A DNA stretch of 64,000 nucleotides from CAZAMP01 sp964486455 (GTDB lineage: Bacteria; Eisenbacteria; RBG-16-71-46; CAZAMP01). Position 1 is the first letter of the stretch. Each line of letters opens with the position of its first letter. Both the position numbers and the translations under genes were made by a program. The notes under the pieces are model-generated. The model saw only the letters and a program-made list of their open reading frames with translations, was not told the origin of the DNA and made no database searches. Where the stretch lies: contig CAZAMP010000019.1 of assembly GCA_964486455.1 (NCBI GenBank), forward strand, positions 1 through 64,000. The letters are read 5' to 3'. Shown one piece after another: positions 9,677 to 19,241 of the stretch.

Positions 9677-11443
9677 GTGCTCCGGACAGTGCACGTGCGA
9701 ACGGTCTTTCCGGCCGCGTCGGCGGGCGACACGACGTTTCTCTACAGTGAGTCCGGTCAGGGCGATGAGGGTCGTTCGCTCTTCTTCGTCTTGCAGCATG
9801 CGACGCACGCAGAGAGATTGGCCCGTGAGCTGATCAGTCTCTTCAAATCAACCGATGTATGGGAATCGGCTCGCGCGTTCGCCTGGGAAGTCCGGATGCG
9901 AACGGAACGGACCGAGATCGAATCGTCTGAACCGGTCCAGCTCAGTCTCGCACTCGTCTATCCACCGGAGACGATCGTGGTCGCGCGTGGCGAAGGCATC
10001 TTGGGCTACGACGATGGCGTGGGGCTGGCCTTCAGCGCCCCCATGGCCGACGGTGTGCCACGGCTTCTGGCGCGTCCCCATCGTGACGGTTGGTTCGTCC
10101 GTAGCAGTCGACCGAACATTGGTGAGTACTTCGTTCTCGGTTTCCGTGGGGATTTGATCGAGCGGGACGCGCAGGAGCTGTCGGCGCTGCCGCGCTTGTT
10201 GGAGCGGAGTCCCCGCCCAAGCCCGACGGATGAAACCGCACGGGCTCTCTCCGAGCGGGGCGGCGCGCTGATCGTGGGGCGTTTCAACCACCTTCCCAAG
10301 CCGGAACCGGAGCCGGTCGAGCCGCCGCCCGATACGAGGCGATCGGTGTGGTCGGCGGTGCGGGACCGTTCGCTTGCGGTCCTGGCATTGACGGCGGCGT
10401 TGGCGACGTTTGTGCATCTTCAAGCACGTACGAAGGAGGTGAGCGCGCCGGCCGTGGTGAGGGCGGACGAAGGCGGAGCGGACGTATCCTGGGTTTGCAG
10501 CCTGCGATCGCCCGCTGAGTTTCATCCGCTCGCGATCGGGAACTCTCTGTTCGTTCCGTGCGACGACGGAAGCGTGCGGGTCGTCGAAGCCTCGTCCGGA
10601 AGCGTGGTCCGAAGCATGAAGGCGGCGGTATCTCCGGCCTCGGATCCCATCCTCGCCGCCGGGCGCTTTCTTCTCGGCGGGGAGGGCGGTGAACTCGCGG
10701 CGCTCGACCCTATATCGGGCGCGACCCAATGGCGACGCGATCTCGGTGAACCGGTTCGCGTGATGAGGGCGGATCGAGATCGGGTATGGGCTGCCGTCGG
10801 TGGGAACCTCCTCGCGATCGAAGCGGAGACGGGAAAGACGGTCTGGAAGCGCAGATTGACCGAGTCGCCCATCGGCTCACTCGAAATCGCGAGTGGCGTC
10901 GGCGTCGTCACCGGCGAGGACGGGACGATCGTGGCGTTCCATCCGTGGTCGGCCAAAGAGCGCTGGCGAATCCACGTCGCGCCGGGACGAACGCCCGTCT
11001 TTCTCCACAAGGGGACACTCTACGTCGCCGCCTCCGACGGCGTGCTGCACGCGGTCAGCCTCTCGCGCGGCCGGACGCGCTGGACCCGCGATCTGGGCGT
11101 CCCTTTCGCGGGCGGCGTCAGCGGTGACGGGGAGCAGGTCTATTCGACCACTCGGGACGGCTGGGTCGTGGCGATCGAAACGTCCGATGGAGACGTGGCC
11201 TGGAGGAAGCCACTCGGCGGCACGCCAATGGCGCCGCCGATCGTGGACGGCGATCGCCTCATTTGCATCACGGCCGACGGAATCCTCCGGAGCTATGACT
11301 GCACGGATGGGGGCGGGCTCGAGACGCGACGGACCCAAACCCCCACCGCCGGTGTTATGCTTCTGCACGGACCGCGGGTGATCACGGTGACCGCGAACGG
11401 TGATCTGGAGGCGGTCGGACGCGGCTTCTTCGAGTCTACTTGA
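9677..11443 (+). CDS. Membrane-anchored PQQ-like beta-propeller protein with PP2C-like N-terminal region
   Basis: 588 residues from GTG 9677 (GTGAGG at 9666-9671 as ribosome site). Residues 1-210 are soluble and resemble a PP2C/SpoIIE-type fold by pattern (alternating strands ending in 'VVARGEGILGYDDGVG'), but I see none of the metal-binding aspartates. One transmembrane helix follows a Pro-rich linker at about 232-250 (LAVLALTAALATFVHL). Residues about 265-588 are repeated PQQ/WD-like blades, for example LAAGRFLLGGEGGELAALDP, VWAAVGGNLLAIEAETGKT and LYVAASDGVLHAVS. This suggests a cytoplasmic N-domain coupled to a periplasmic propeller. Function unknown. It sits between a transglycosylase and secA. 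Confidence 0.7.
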   Translation: MLRTVHVRTVFPAASAGDTTFLYSESGQGDEGRSLFFVLQHATHAERLARELISLFKSTDVWESARAFAWEVRMRTERTEIESSEPVQLSLALVYPPETIVVARGEGILGYDDGVGLAFSAPMADGVPRLLARPHRDGWFVRSSRPNIGEYFVLGFRGDLIERDAQELSALPRLLERSPRPSPTDETARALSERGGALIVGRFNHLPKPEPEPVEPPPDTRRSVWSAVRDRSLAVLALTAALATFVHLQARTKEVSAPAVVRADEGGADVSWVCSLRSPAEFHPLAIGNSLFVPCDDGSVRVVEASSGSVVRSMKAAVSPASDPILAAGRFLLGGEGGELAALDPISGATQWRRDLGEPVRVMRADRDRVWAAVGGNLLAIEAETGKTVWKRRLTESPIGSLEIASGVGVVTGEDGTIVAFHPWSAKERWRIHVAPGRTPVFLHKGTLYVAASDGVLHAVSLSRGRTRWTRDLGVPFAGGVSGDGEQVYSTTRDGWVVAIETSDGDVAWRKPLGGTPMAPPIVDGDRLICITADGILRSYDCTDGGGLETRRTQTPTAGVMLLHGPRVITVTANGDLEAVGRGFFEST

Positions 11444-11469
11444 CCCTCCTCCCGGCAGAGGTCTACGAT
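11440..11469 (+). promoter_or_regulatory. Candidate secA promoter
   Basis: TTGACC (11440-11445) and TACGAT (11464-11469) are separated by 18 nt. The -35 contains the TGA stop of the preceding propeller gene. A start near 11476 would give a secA leader of about 97 nt. Confidence 0.4.
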
Positions 11470-11572
11470 CGCCCGGAAAGTGAAACCTCGCCCGGCCGCA
11501 GCAGGAAGCTGGTGATGAACCCGGGCTTCCGGGACCACACTCGATAGACACTCATCCACAAGGCGCATAGCA

Positions 11573-14500
11573 ATGGCTGCGAGATTTACAAAGGGGCCCT
11601 TCGCAAAGGTCCTCAAGCTCTTTGGCGGAACGAAGCACGAGAAGGATATCAAGCGACTGGGCCCTATGATCGCTCAGATCAATGAGATATGCGGTTCGCT
11701 TCAAGCACTGAGTGATGAGGAGCTCCAGGCGAAGACGCAGGAGTTCCGGGCACGCCTGGCCGATGGCGAGACGACGGATGATCTTCTGCCGGAGGCGTAT
11801 GCAGTCGTCAAGGACGCCTGCAGACGCCAGGTGGGTCGCACCTGGGAGGTCACGGAGCACGAGCAGGCATGGGAGATGGTCCCGTTCGACGTGCAGCTGA
11901 TGGGTGCGATCATCCTGCACGAGGGCAAGATCTCCGAGATGGCCACCGGCGAAGGCAAGACGCTGGTCGCGATCATGCCGCTCTACCTGAACGCGCTGGC
12001 GGGCGGTGGGGCGCACCTGATCACCGTCAACGACTATCTCGCGACGCGTGACTCGGAGTGGGTCGGCGAGATCCTCCGCTTTCTCGGCCTCACGGTCGGT
12101 TGTATCCAGAACTACATGAACCCCGAGGAACGAAAAGCCCAGTACGGCTGCGACGTCACCTATGGAACGAACAACGAGTTCGGCTTCGATTACCTTCGTG
12201 ACAACATGTCGGTGCGTTCCGAGCATCGCGTTCAGCGCGGACATGGCTATGCGATCGTGGACGAGGTGGACTCGGTGCTGATCGACGAAGCTCGAACGCC
12301 GCTCATCATCTCCGGACCGGTGACGCAATCGATCCAGCAACACGGTGAAATGAAGCCACTCGTCGAGAAGCTCGTCCGTCTGCAATCGAAGAAGATCACT
12401 CAGTACCTGAATGAGGCGGTGGAGAGTCTCGAGAGCGATGCTGATGACGAGGCGATGTACCGCGCCGGCGAACGCCTACTGCAGGTCAACCGAGGCGCGC
12501 CGAAGCACAAGCGGCTTCTCAAACTCTGGGCGGATGACCCGGGACTGAAGAAGCTCGTCCAGCGGGTTGAAGCGGACTACATGCGGGACAAGGCCCTGCA
12601 CAAGCTCGACGAAGATCTCCTCTACGCGATCGACGAGAAGAATCACACGGTGAACATCTCGGACCAGGCGCAGGAGGTCACGGATCCGAATCTATTCCTC
12701 GTACCGGATCTCTCGGAGGAAATCGGGAAGATTGATCAGGAAGAAGGCCTAACGCCCCAGGAGCGCGCCGAACGCAAAGAAGTGCTCCACCGCGACTACG
12801 CGGTTCGCAACGAGCGCATCCACAACATCCAGACGCTGCTGAAGGCGTACGCGCTATATGAGAAGGACGTCGAGTACGTCGTGCAGGAGGGGCGCATCCT
12901 CATCGTCGACCAGTTCACGGGACGGTTGATGCCGGGGCGTCGTTTCTCGGACGGCCTGCACCAGGCGCTGGAGGCAAAGGAAAACGTGAAGATCGAGGGC
13001 GAGACACAGACGCTTGCCACGATCACCATCCAGAACTACTTCCGGATGTACGACAAACTCGCGGGCATGACCGGGACGGCCGAGACGGAATCGGAGGAGT
13101 TCTGGGAGATCTACGATCTCGACGTCACGATCATCCCGACGAACGAGCCGATCAGGCGGATGGATCAGAATGATGTGATCTTCCGGACGCGCCGCGAGAA
13201 ATACAACGCGGCGATCGACGAGATCGCGCGGCTGAACGAGAAGAAACTCCCGGTGCTCGTCGGCACGGTTACGGTCGAGGTTTCGGAAACGTTGTCGCGA
13301 ATGCTGAAGCGGCGCGGCATCCAGCACAATGTTCTCAACGCCAAGCAGCATCAGAAGGAGGCCGACGTCATCCGCTACGCCGGCCGCCCCGGCGCCGTGA
13401 CGATCGCGACGAACATGGCGGGACGCGGAACGGACATCAAGCTCGGCGAGGAAATCGTCAAGGGGAAGACGTGCCGACTCGCCCCCGGCTCCGCCGCTGG
13501 CGAGTGTGATCAGTACGATCCCAAGGAGTGCAAGGACGACACGCCGTGCGGTCTACAGATCATCGGGACCGAGCGACATGAATCCCGCCGGATCGACCGT
13601 CAGCTCCGGGGCCGAAGCGGGCGCCAGGGTGACCCCGGCCAGAGCCGCTTCTTTCTCTCCCTCGAAGACGACCTCATGCGCCTCTTCGCCACCGACCGCG
13701 TCTCCACCTGGATGCAACGGCTCGGCGCGCAGGATGGCGAGGCGCTCGAACACCAGATGCTCACGAAATCGATTCAGACCGCGCAGAAACGTGTCGAGGC
13801 TCGGAACTTCGACATCCGCAAGCACCTGCTCGAGTACGACAACGTGATGAACCAGCAGCGTGAGATCATCTACGAGCGGCGCAACGACATCCTCGACGGC
13901 GCCGATACGAGCAGTGAGATTCTCGAGATGATCGAGGAGTTCGTTGAAGACAAGGTGTCTGAGCACGTCCCCGGGGGAATTCCTCTGGAAGAGATTGATC
14001 TGCGCCCACTCGTCGGCGATCTGGAGGTCACGTTTCTGTCTCCGTTCCAGCTCGACGGTTCAACGAGAGACCGCGAGGGTCTCGCGGACGAGCTCAAGCG
14101 GCAGGCCGCGGAGATATACCGGCGTCGGGAAGCCGATTTCCACGCGGAGGTCATGCGGGAAATTGAGCGGCACGTTCTACTCCGCACGATCGACGCGAAA
14201 TGGCGCGACCATCTCTATGAAATCGATCACCTGAAAGAGGGTGCCTCCTGGGCATCGGTGGGGGGGAAGGACCCTCTCGTTCAGTACAAGAAGGAAGCGT
14301 ACGAGCTCTTCGTCGCACTGGATCAGCTGATTCGCGACGACGCCATCAAGCTCCTTTTCCGCGCACGCCTACAAGCCGGTCCGTCCGAGCCCGTAGCGAG
14401 AGGCGTGGAGAGACGTCCCGCTCCGCCCCCGTTGGTTGGTTCCATCGGCGGAGCCGCCGGGGGGAGACCGGAGGCCGACAACCGATTGGTAGCCTCGAAG

Positions 14501-14674
14501 GCTTCGGCGCAGAGAATGGGTCGTGACTCACGCTCACCGACCGAGGCCCATCCCACACCGGCCGGCGGCGGGGCGAAGCGTCCGCAGCGCCGCGTGGCCC
14601 AGAAGGTCGGTCGCAACGACCCGTGCCCGTGCGGCAGCGGCAAGAAGTTCAAGAAGTGTTGCGGTTCCGCCTAG
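11573..14674 (+). CDS. secA: Preprotein translocase ATPase SecA
   Basis: 1033 residues. This is the ATPase motor that pushes preproteins through SecYEG. Visible are the Walker A region MATGEGKTLVA, the DEAD-like VDEVDSVLIDEARTPL, the preprotein cross-linking and helicase parts (TNMAGRGTDIKLG, GRSGRQGDPG), and a C-terminal zinc finger CPCGSGKKFKKCC that binds SecB or phospholipid. Between GTDIKLG and IIGTERHESRR there is an inserted segment with four cysteines (residues about 640-665), not typical of most SecA. No strong Shine-Dalgarno lies before ATG 11573. Confidence 0.97.
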   Translation: MAARFTKGPFAKVLKLFGGTKHEKDIKRLGPMIAQINEICGSLQALSDEELQAKTQEFRARLADGETTDDLLPEAYAVVKDACRRQVGRTWEVTEHEQAWEMVPFDVQLMGAIILHEGKISEMATGEGKTLVAIMPLYLNALAGGGAHLITVNDYLATRDSEWVGEILRFLGLTVGCIQNYMNPEERKAQYGCDVTYGTNNEFGFDYLRDNMSVRSEHRVQRGHGYAIVDEVDSVLIDEARTPLIISGPVTQSIQQHGEMKPLVEKLVRLQSKKITQYLNEAVESLESDADDEAMYRAGERLLQVNRGAPKHKRLLKLWADDPGLKKLVQRVEADYMRDKALHKLDEDLLYAIDEKNHTVNISDQAQEVTDPNLFLVPDLSEEIGKIDQEEGLTPQERAERKEVLHRDYAVRNERIHNIQTLLKAYALYEKDVEYVVQEGRILIVDQFTGRLMPGRRFSDGLHQALEAKENVKIEGETQTLATITIQNYFRMYDKLAGMTGTAETESEEFWEIYDLDVTIIPTNEPIRRMDQNDVIFRTRREKYNAAIDEIARLNEKKLPVLVGTVTVEVSETLSRMLKRRGIQHNVLNAKQHQKEADVIRYAGRPGAVTIATNMAGRGTDIKLGEEIVKGKTCRLAPGSAAGECDQYDPKECKDDTPCGLQIIGTERHESRRIDRQLRGRSGRQGDPGQSRFFLSLEDDLMRLFATDRVSTWMQRLGAQDGEALEHQMLTKSIQTAQKRVEARNFDIRKHLLEYDNVMNQQREIIYERRNDILDGADTSSEILEMIEEFVEDKVSEHVPGGIPLEEIDLRPLVGDLEVTFLSPFQLDGSTRDREGLADELKRQAAEIYRRREADFHAEVMREIERHVLLRTIDAKWRDHLYEIDHLKEGASWASVGGKDPLVQYKKEAYELFVALDQLIRDDAIKLLFRARLQAGPSEPVARGVERRPAPPPLVGSIGGAAGGRPEADNRLVASKASAQRMGRDSRSPTEAHPTPAGGGAKRPQRRVAQKVGRNDPCPCGSGKKFKKCCGSA

Positions 14675-14717
14675 CGCGCGGCGCATGATCATCCCGGCAA
14701 GCTGATCAGGAGAGAGG

Positions 14718-16046
14718 ATGGGGGACGAGGCCGTCGTCATCGGGGCGGGTCTGGCCGGTTGCGAGGCTGCGTGGCAAATCGCGCGGCGCGGTCATCATGT
14801 GCGTCTCTTCGAGATGCGTCCCGAGAATCCCACGCCCGCCCATCAGACCGACCGCCTCGCGGAGTTGGTATGCTCGAATTCCCTGAAGTCGGATCGGATG
14901 GGAACGGCCCCCGGGCTTTTCAAGGAAGAGCTGGGCGAGATGGGGTCGATGATTCTGGCCTGCGCGAGAAGGGCGGCCGTCCCGGCGGGACAGGCGTTGG
15001 CCGTCGATCGGGGGCGCTTCTCGGACGCCGTTGAGAGCGCGATCAGTTCGCTCCCGGAGATCCAGCTCGTACGATCCGAGGTGACGGATATCCCCGAATC
15101 GGGTGTCGTCGTCGTGGCGACAGGACCGCTGACCTCGGCGCCGCTCCTGAATTCGCTGCACACCTTCGTCGGCAGTCCGGACCGTCTCTTCTTCTTCGAT
15201 GCCATCAGTCCGATCGTGTCGGCGGATTCGATCGACATGGAGAGCTGCTTCGCCGCCGGACGCTATGGACGGGGCGAGGATCACTATCTGAACTGCCCCA
15301 TCGACCCCGAAAGATACGCTCTCTTTCACGAGGGGCTTCTGAGCGCGGAGCGCGCCCCGATCAAGGACTTCGAGCGGAAGAAGCTCTTCGAGGCCTGTTT
15401 GCCGATCGAGGAGCTTGCGGCACGGGGAGAACGGACGATGCTCTTCGGGCCGTTCAAGCCGGTCGGCCTCATCGATCCGAAGACCGCCAAGCGTCCGTTC
15501 GGCGTGTTGCAGCTCAGACGTGAGAATACCGCCGGAGATATGTACAATCTCGTGGGCTGCCAGACACGCCTGACGTACCCGGAGCAGCGACGCGTGTTCC
15601 GGATGATCCCGGCGCTCGAGAACGCCGAGTTCTTACGGCTGGGCAGCATGCACCGAAACGCGTACGTCGACTCGCCGCGACTGCTGACCGCCGGGCTGGA
15701 GTATCGCGACCGGAAGGGCCTCTTTCTCGCCGGCCAGATCACCGGATGCGAAGGCTACACCGAGGCGGCCGGCACGGGTCTCTTGGCCGGATTGGGGGCG
15801 GCGGCCCGCCTGGAACGGCGCGAGCCGGCCGTGCCTCCCGAGGAAACCCTGCTCGGGTCCTTGACACGTTACCTCTCCAACCCGATGGTGGATCCGTTTC
15901 AACCGATGAACGTGAACTTCGGCCTCTTGGCCCCGCCCGAAGGGCGTGTCAGGCGCAAGCGGGAGCGCCATCTGGCGATGTGCGAGAGAAGCATGGAGGC
16001 ATTACGTCGATGGATGACGGTGGAAACGTCCTCCTTCGGATCCTGA
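14718..16046 (+). CDS. trmFO: Methylenetetrahydrofolate-tRNA (uracil-54-C5)-methyltransferase TrmFO
   Basis: 442 residues. This folate- and FAD-dependent enzyme makes m5U54 in the tRNA T-loop. FAD-binding motif VIGAGLAGCEAA is at the N-terminus, followed by LVCSNSLKSD, MELFGPFKPVGL-like FGPFKPVGLID and the C-terminal GYTEAAGTGLLAG. The ribosome site is AGGAGAGAGG at 14708-14717. The last 37 nt overlap the xerC-like gene, a trmFO-xerC neighbourhood also known from Firmicutes. Confidence 0.96.
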   Translation: MGDEAVVIGAGLAGCEAAWQIARRGHHVRLFEMRPENPTPAHQTDRLAELVCSNSLKSDRMGTAPGLFKEELGEMGSMILACARRAAVPAGQALAVDRGRFSDAVESAISSLPEIQLVRSEVTDIPESGVVVVATGPLTSAPLLNSLHTFVGSPDRLFFFDAISPIVSADSIDMESCFAAGRYGRGEDHYLNCPIDPERYALFHEGLLSAERAPIKDFERKKLFEACLPIEELAARGERTMLFGPFKPVGLIDPKTAKRPFGVLQLRRENTAGDMYNLVGCQTRLTYPEQRRVFRMIPALENAEFLRLGSMHRNAYVDSPRLLTAGLEYRDRKGLFLAGQITGCEGYTEAAGTGLLAGLGAAARLERREPAVPPEETLLGSLTRYLSNPMVDPFQPMNVNFGLLAPPEGRVRRKRERHLAMCERSMEALRRWMTVETSSFGS

Positions 16047-16966
16047 AGGGGTTTCTCGCGGAGCTGCAGGATGTGAGGGGCCTATCGCCTCACACCATAA
16101 TGAGTTATCGACGCGACATCACGGAGTTTGTCAATGGGCTCCCTGAGGATCTTTCCCCCGAAGAGGGCATGACGTTCCAGGCGCTCCGGCGTCACATGTC
16201 GTCCCTTCGCGTCAGTGGGCAACAGGCGCGCACCCTCGCAAGAAAAGCGGCGGCGCTCCGTGCCTTCGGTGACCATCTGGTCGAGCGGGAGTACTGCAAG
16301 GCGAATCCCGCGCGGGAGCTCTCGACGCCACGACAGGGAAGGCGCCTACCCGTGCACCTCACGCAGAAGGAGGTCGCGCGGCTCTTCGATACTCTTTCGG
16401 ATGCGAAGGAGAGGGACCGCGCCATCCTGGAGGTTCTATACGGAGGCGGTTTGCGCCTCGCTGAGCTGGTGGGGATGAACCTGGAGGATATCGATCTCCG
16501 TGAAGGCACGGTCCTGGTGAGGGGCAAGGGGCGCAAGGAGAGGATTGCCCCACTCGGTGGCCCGGCGATAGCGGCGCTGCGCGCCTATCTCGCGTCGCCC
16601 GATCGGCCGACGCCTCCGCTGGCGGCCCAGCCTGAGCCTGTTTTCACCGGGCGCGGCGGCCGGAGATTGTCTCGCCGCACCGTGCAGAATATCGTTCGCC
16701 GGTGGTTGCGATCGGTGAGCGACCACGTTCATCTTTCGCCGCACACGCTGCGACATTCGTTCGCGACACATCTGCTCGAGAGAGGAGCGGATCTGCGCTC
16801 CGTTCAGGAGCTGCTCGGGCATCGGTCGCTTACGAGTACGGAGATCTACACACACATGACCGTCGACAGGCTTCGACGGACCTATGATCGTAGTCACCCC
16901 CGTGGCGGAGACGATCGCCCGCCGAGGCGGCGGGCCGTCAACGCGCGTTCTGTAAAAGGAGGATGA
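16010..16966 (+). CDS. xerC: Tyrosine recombinase, XerC/XerD type
   Basis: 318 residues. The SAM-like N-terminal DNA-binding domain (about 1-100) includes LSPHTIMSYRRDI. The catalytic domain carries the full tyrosine recombinase set: Arg149 (GGLRLAEL), His245-x-x-Arg248 (HTLRHS), His271 (LGHRS) and Tyr280 (IYTH). The expected role is chromosome dimer resolution at dif. ATG 16010 was chosen because the recognisable domain begins there and GGAGG lies at 15995-15999. The extended frame upstream of it merely shadows trmFO. XerC versus XerD cannot be settled here; the trmFO neighbour favours XerC. The Arg-rich tail after about 295 is probably disordered. Confidence 0.9.
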   Translation: MDDGGNVLLRILKGFLAELQDVRGLSPHTIMSYRRDITEFVNGLPEDLSPEEGMTFQALRRHMSSLRVSGQQARTLARKAAALRAFGDHLVEREYCKANPARELSTPRQGRRLPVHLTQKEVARLFDTLSDAKERDRAILEVLYGGGLRLAELVGMNLEDIDLREGTVLVRGKGRKERIAPLGGPAIAALRAYLASPDRPTPPLAAQPEPVFTGRGGRRLSRRTVQNIVRRWLRSVSDHVHLSPHTLRHSFATHLLERGADLRSVQELLGHRSLTSTEIYTHMTVDRLRRTYDRSHPRGGDDRPPRRRAVNARSVKGG

Positions 16967-16968
16967 TG

Positions 16969-17883
16969 ATGAGCATGAAGCACCTCGTCTCGATCGCCGA
17001 TCTCACGCGGGAAGATAGCGACCGGGTCATCGCGCGGGCTGAAGATCTAAAGGCGGCATTTCGCCGAGAGGGTGCTTCCCATCAGCTCAAGGGAAAGTCG
17101 CTGGCAATGATATTCCACAAGCCCAGTCTGCGGACCCGCGTGAGCTTCGAGGTCGGCATGACGCAGCTCGGTGGGGCGGCCCTCTACATCACGGACCGCG
17201 AGATCGGAATGGACACGCGTGAGGCGGTGGAAGACATCGCCCGGGTTCTCAGTGGGTACGCGGACGGCGTCGTGATCCGGACATTTCACCAGGTGTTCGT
17301 GGAGCGTTTGGCGGAATTCGCATCGATACCCGTGATCAACGCGCTGACCGATCTGTCGCATCCGTGCCAGATCCTCGCGGATCTGTTGACGATCAAAGAG
17401 AACGGCCGGTCGCTCGATGACCTGGCGATCGCCTACATCGGTGACGGCAACAACTGTGCGAACTCCTTCATCAACGCCGCCGCCCTCTACAAGATCGATC
17501 TTCGGATCGCCCATCCGGCCGGATTTCCCCCAGACACGGCGACCATGGAGCGTGCAACGGGCGCCGGGGCCACGGTGACATTGACGAATGACCCGGTAGC
17601 CGCCGTGACCGGGACTGATGTGGTTTACACGGATGTCTGGACGAGCATGGGGCAAGAGGATGAGCGCGAGGATCGCCTGAAGCGTTTCGAGGGCTTCCAG
17701 GTCAATCCGACGCTCATGTCGCACGCGAAGGGCGACGCGTTGTTCATGCATTGCCTGCCGGCCCATCGTGGCGAGGAGGTCGATGCAGCGGTGATCGACG
17801 GCCCCAATTCAGTCGTCTTCCAGGAGGCCGAAAACCGGCTTCATCTGCAGAAGGGTCTCTTGGACGTGTTGATGAGGGGTTGA
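16969..17883 (+). CDS. argF: Ornithine carbamoyltransferase (ArgF)
   Basis: 304 residues. It makes citrulline from ornithine and carbamoyl phosphate. The carbamoyl-phosphate loop is KPSLRTRVSFE, followed by HPCQILADLLT, YIGDGNN and the ornithine/catalytic MHCLPAHRGEEV. The start is ambiguous in ATGATGATGAGCATG. ATG 16969 has the best spacing (6 nt) from AAAAGGAGG at 16954-16962. ATG 16963 would overlap the xerC stop but abut the Shine-Dalgarno directly. No other arginine genes are in the window. Confidence 0.95.
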   Translation: MSMKHLVSIADLTREDSDRVIARAEDLKAAFRREGASHQLKGKSLAMIFHKPSLRTRVSFEVGMTQLGGAALYITDREIGMDTREAVEDIARVLSGYADGVVIRTFHQVFVERLAEFASIPVINALTDLSHPCQILADLLTIKENGRSLDDLAIAYIGDGNNCANSFINAAALYKIDLRIAHPAGFPPDTATMERATGAGATVTLTNDPVAAVTGTDVVYTDVWTSMGQEDEREDRLKRFEGFQVNPTLMSHAKGDALFMHCLPAHRGEEVDAAVIDGPNSVVFQEAENRLHLQKGLLDVLMRG

Positions 17884-19238
17884 TGTCGCGAGTTGCACAT
17901 CAGCGCTCGCTCGTGGTGGTGACCGCCGCCATTGTGTTGACCGTCGTTGCCTGCGGTAAATCGATGCCTCCCAGCGGCGGCCCGGTGGACAAGTCACCTC
18001 CGCAGGTCCTGGGCACATCGCCGTCCCTTTTCGAGACGGGCATCGCGTGGGATCGGCCGCTTCGGATCGCCTTCAACGAGCGGATGAACCGGAGCTCGGT
18101 GGAGGACGGGATTGTCATCCGGCCGCACGTGGTTTGGCGGGACCGGTTCTGGAAGGCCGACACGCTCGTGCTGGTTCCCCGAGACGGATGGCCGCCCAAG
18201 ACGACGCTCACCCTGTTGCTGCGCAGTCGAATCTCGGACCGGCGCGGCAATCTGTTGGCGGAACCGGCCATCGTCGTCTTCACGACCGCGGACACGATGC
18301 CGCGGGGTCAAATCGCAGGCCGTCTCGAGCGGATCGGGGTCTCGACCGGGGAGGTGCTCATGCTGGCGTTCGATGAGCCGCCCGTCGACACGCTCAGCGT
18401 CGATCCGCTTCTCGCGATTTCGGTGGGAGAGCCCGACGAAAGCGGCCGATTTCTCCTGCCCGGTCTTCGTATCGGCCGGGACTATGAGATCGGGGCATTC
18501 TTCGACATCAACGAGGACCGAGCCTTCGACGCCGAGTCGGATCTCTACTGCCGCGCCCTAGAACCGGTGCGGCCCGACAGCGCAGGTGGCCCGACGGATG
18601 TATCGGTCAAGCTCGTCTGGGCCGACGAGTCTGGGACGATCTCCGGCGTGGTCGTCGATAGCACGTGCGACGCCGTGACAGCGATGATCGACCACCGGGC
18701 TGCCGATCGTGACTCGATGATGGCGAAGCGGGACAGCCTGATCGCTTACAAGAGCACTCTTCTGGCACGTGCCGACAGTCTCTTCGGGGAGGTGGTGTCG
18801 CCGGTGGACTCTCTGTCGGCGGTCGAACCCGATCGTCTACGCGGATCGGCGGATTCCCTGCGCGCGGCGGTCGATAGTCTGGCGATCCCGGATTCAGTCG
18901 CAATCGCGGCCAGCGTACGGATTCCGATGACTGCGCGTGCCGATTCGGCTTACTGCGAGCGGGCGATCATCGCGCGCTTCTGGTCACCGACGGACAGCTC
19001 CGCCACCTTCGAGGATCAACCTACGGGCTGGAGCGGCGCCTATCGCATGACGGATGTTCCTCCCGGGGCCTACCTCGGGGTCGTTTGGCGTGACCTGAAC
19101 GGTGACGGCCTCTATACGGCGGCGATGGAGCCCGGCACGGGTGACACCCTCCGTATCTGGGTGCCACCGGGGCAGTCGGGTGGCCCGGACAGTCTGATGC
19201 TGGGACGGCCGGAATCGTTCACCTGGTCTGAGGAGTAG
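17883..19238 (+). CDS. Ig-like (SbsA/Big_5) domain lipoprotein with Ser/Asp/Leu-rich insertion
   Basis: 451 residues. The N-terminus is a lipoprotein signal with lipobox VVAC (Cys at about 23). Then comes MPPSGGPVDKSPPQVLGTSP and an Ig-like domain with LRIAFNERMN, the layout of a widespread Bacteroidetes lipoprotein family. Two carboxypeptidase-regulatory-like modules follow (YEIGAFFDINEDRAFD; GAYLGVVWRDLNGDGLYT). The second is split by about 100 residues rich in the pattern DSL, likely helical. The 1-nt overlap with argF suggests coupling, although no shared function is evident. Function unknown; probably a periplasmic or surface lipoprotein. Confidence 0.75.
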   Translation: MSRVAHQRSLVVVTAAIVLTVVACGKSMPPSGGPVDKSPPQVLGTSPSLFETGIAWDRPLRIAFNERMNRSSVEDGIVIRPHVVWRDRFWKADTLVLVPRDGWPPKTTLTLLLRSRISDRRGNLLAEPAIVVFTTADTMPRGQIAGRLERIGVSTGEVLMLAFDEPPVDTLSVDPLLAISVGEPDESGRFLLPGLRIGRDYEIGAFFDINEDRAFDAESDLYCRALEPVRPDSAGGPTDVSVKLVWADESGTISGVVVDSTCDAVTAMIDHRAADRDSMMAKRDSLIAYKSTLLARADSLFGEVVSPVDSLSAVEPDRLRGSADSLRAAVDSLAIPDSVAIAASVRIPMTARADSAYCERAIIARFWSPTDSSATFEDQPTGWSGAYRMTDVPPGAYLGVVWRDLNGDGLYTAAMEPGTGDTLRIWVPPGQSGGPDSLMLGRPESFTWSEE

Positions 19239-19241
19239 CGT

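Noticed and set aside
11472..11533. Possible structured leader or SecM-like control upstream of secA
   Set aside because: Only a 7-bp distant pair and a 5-bp CCCGG/CCGGG hairpin; no leader peptide with a ribosome site and no T-run.
16951..16968. ATG 16963 as the argF start
   Set aside because: It directly abuts the Shine-Dalgarno sequence, leaving no spacing; 16969 fits better.
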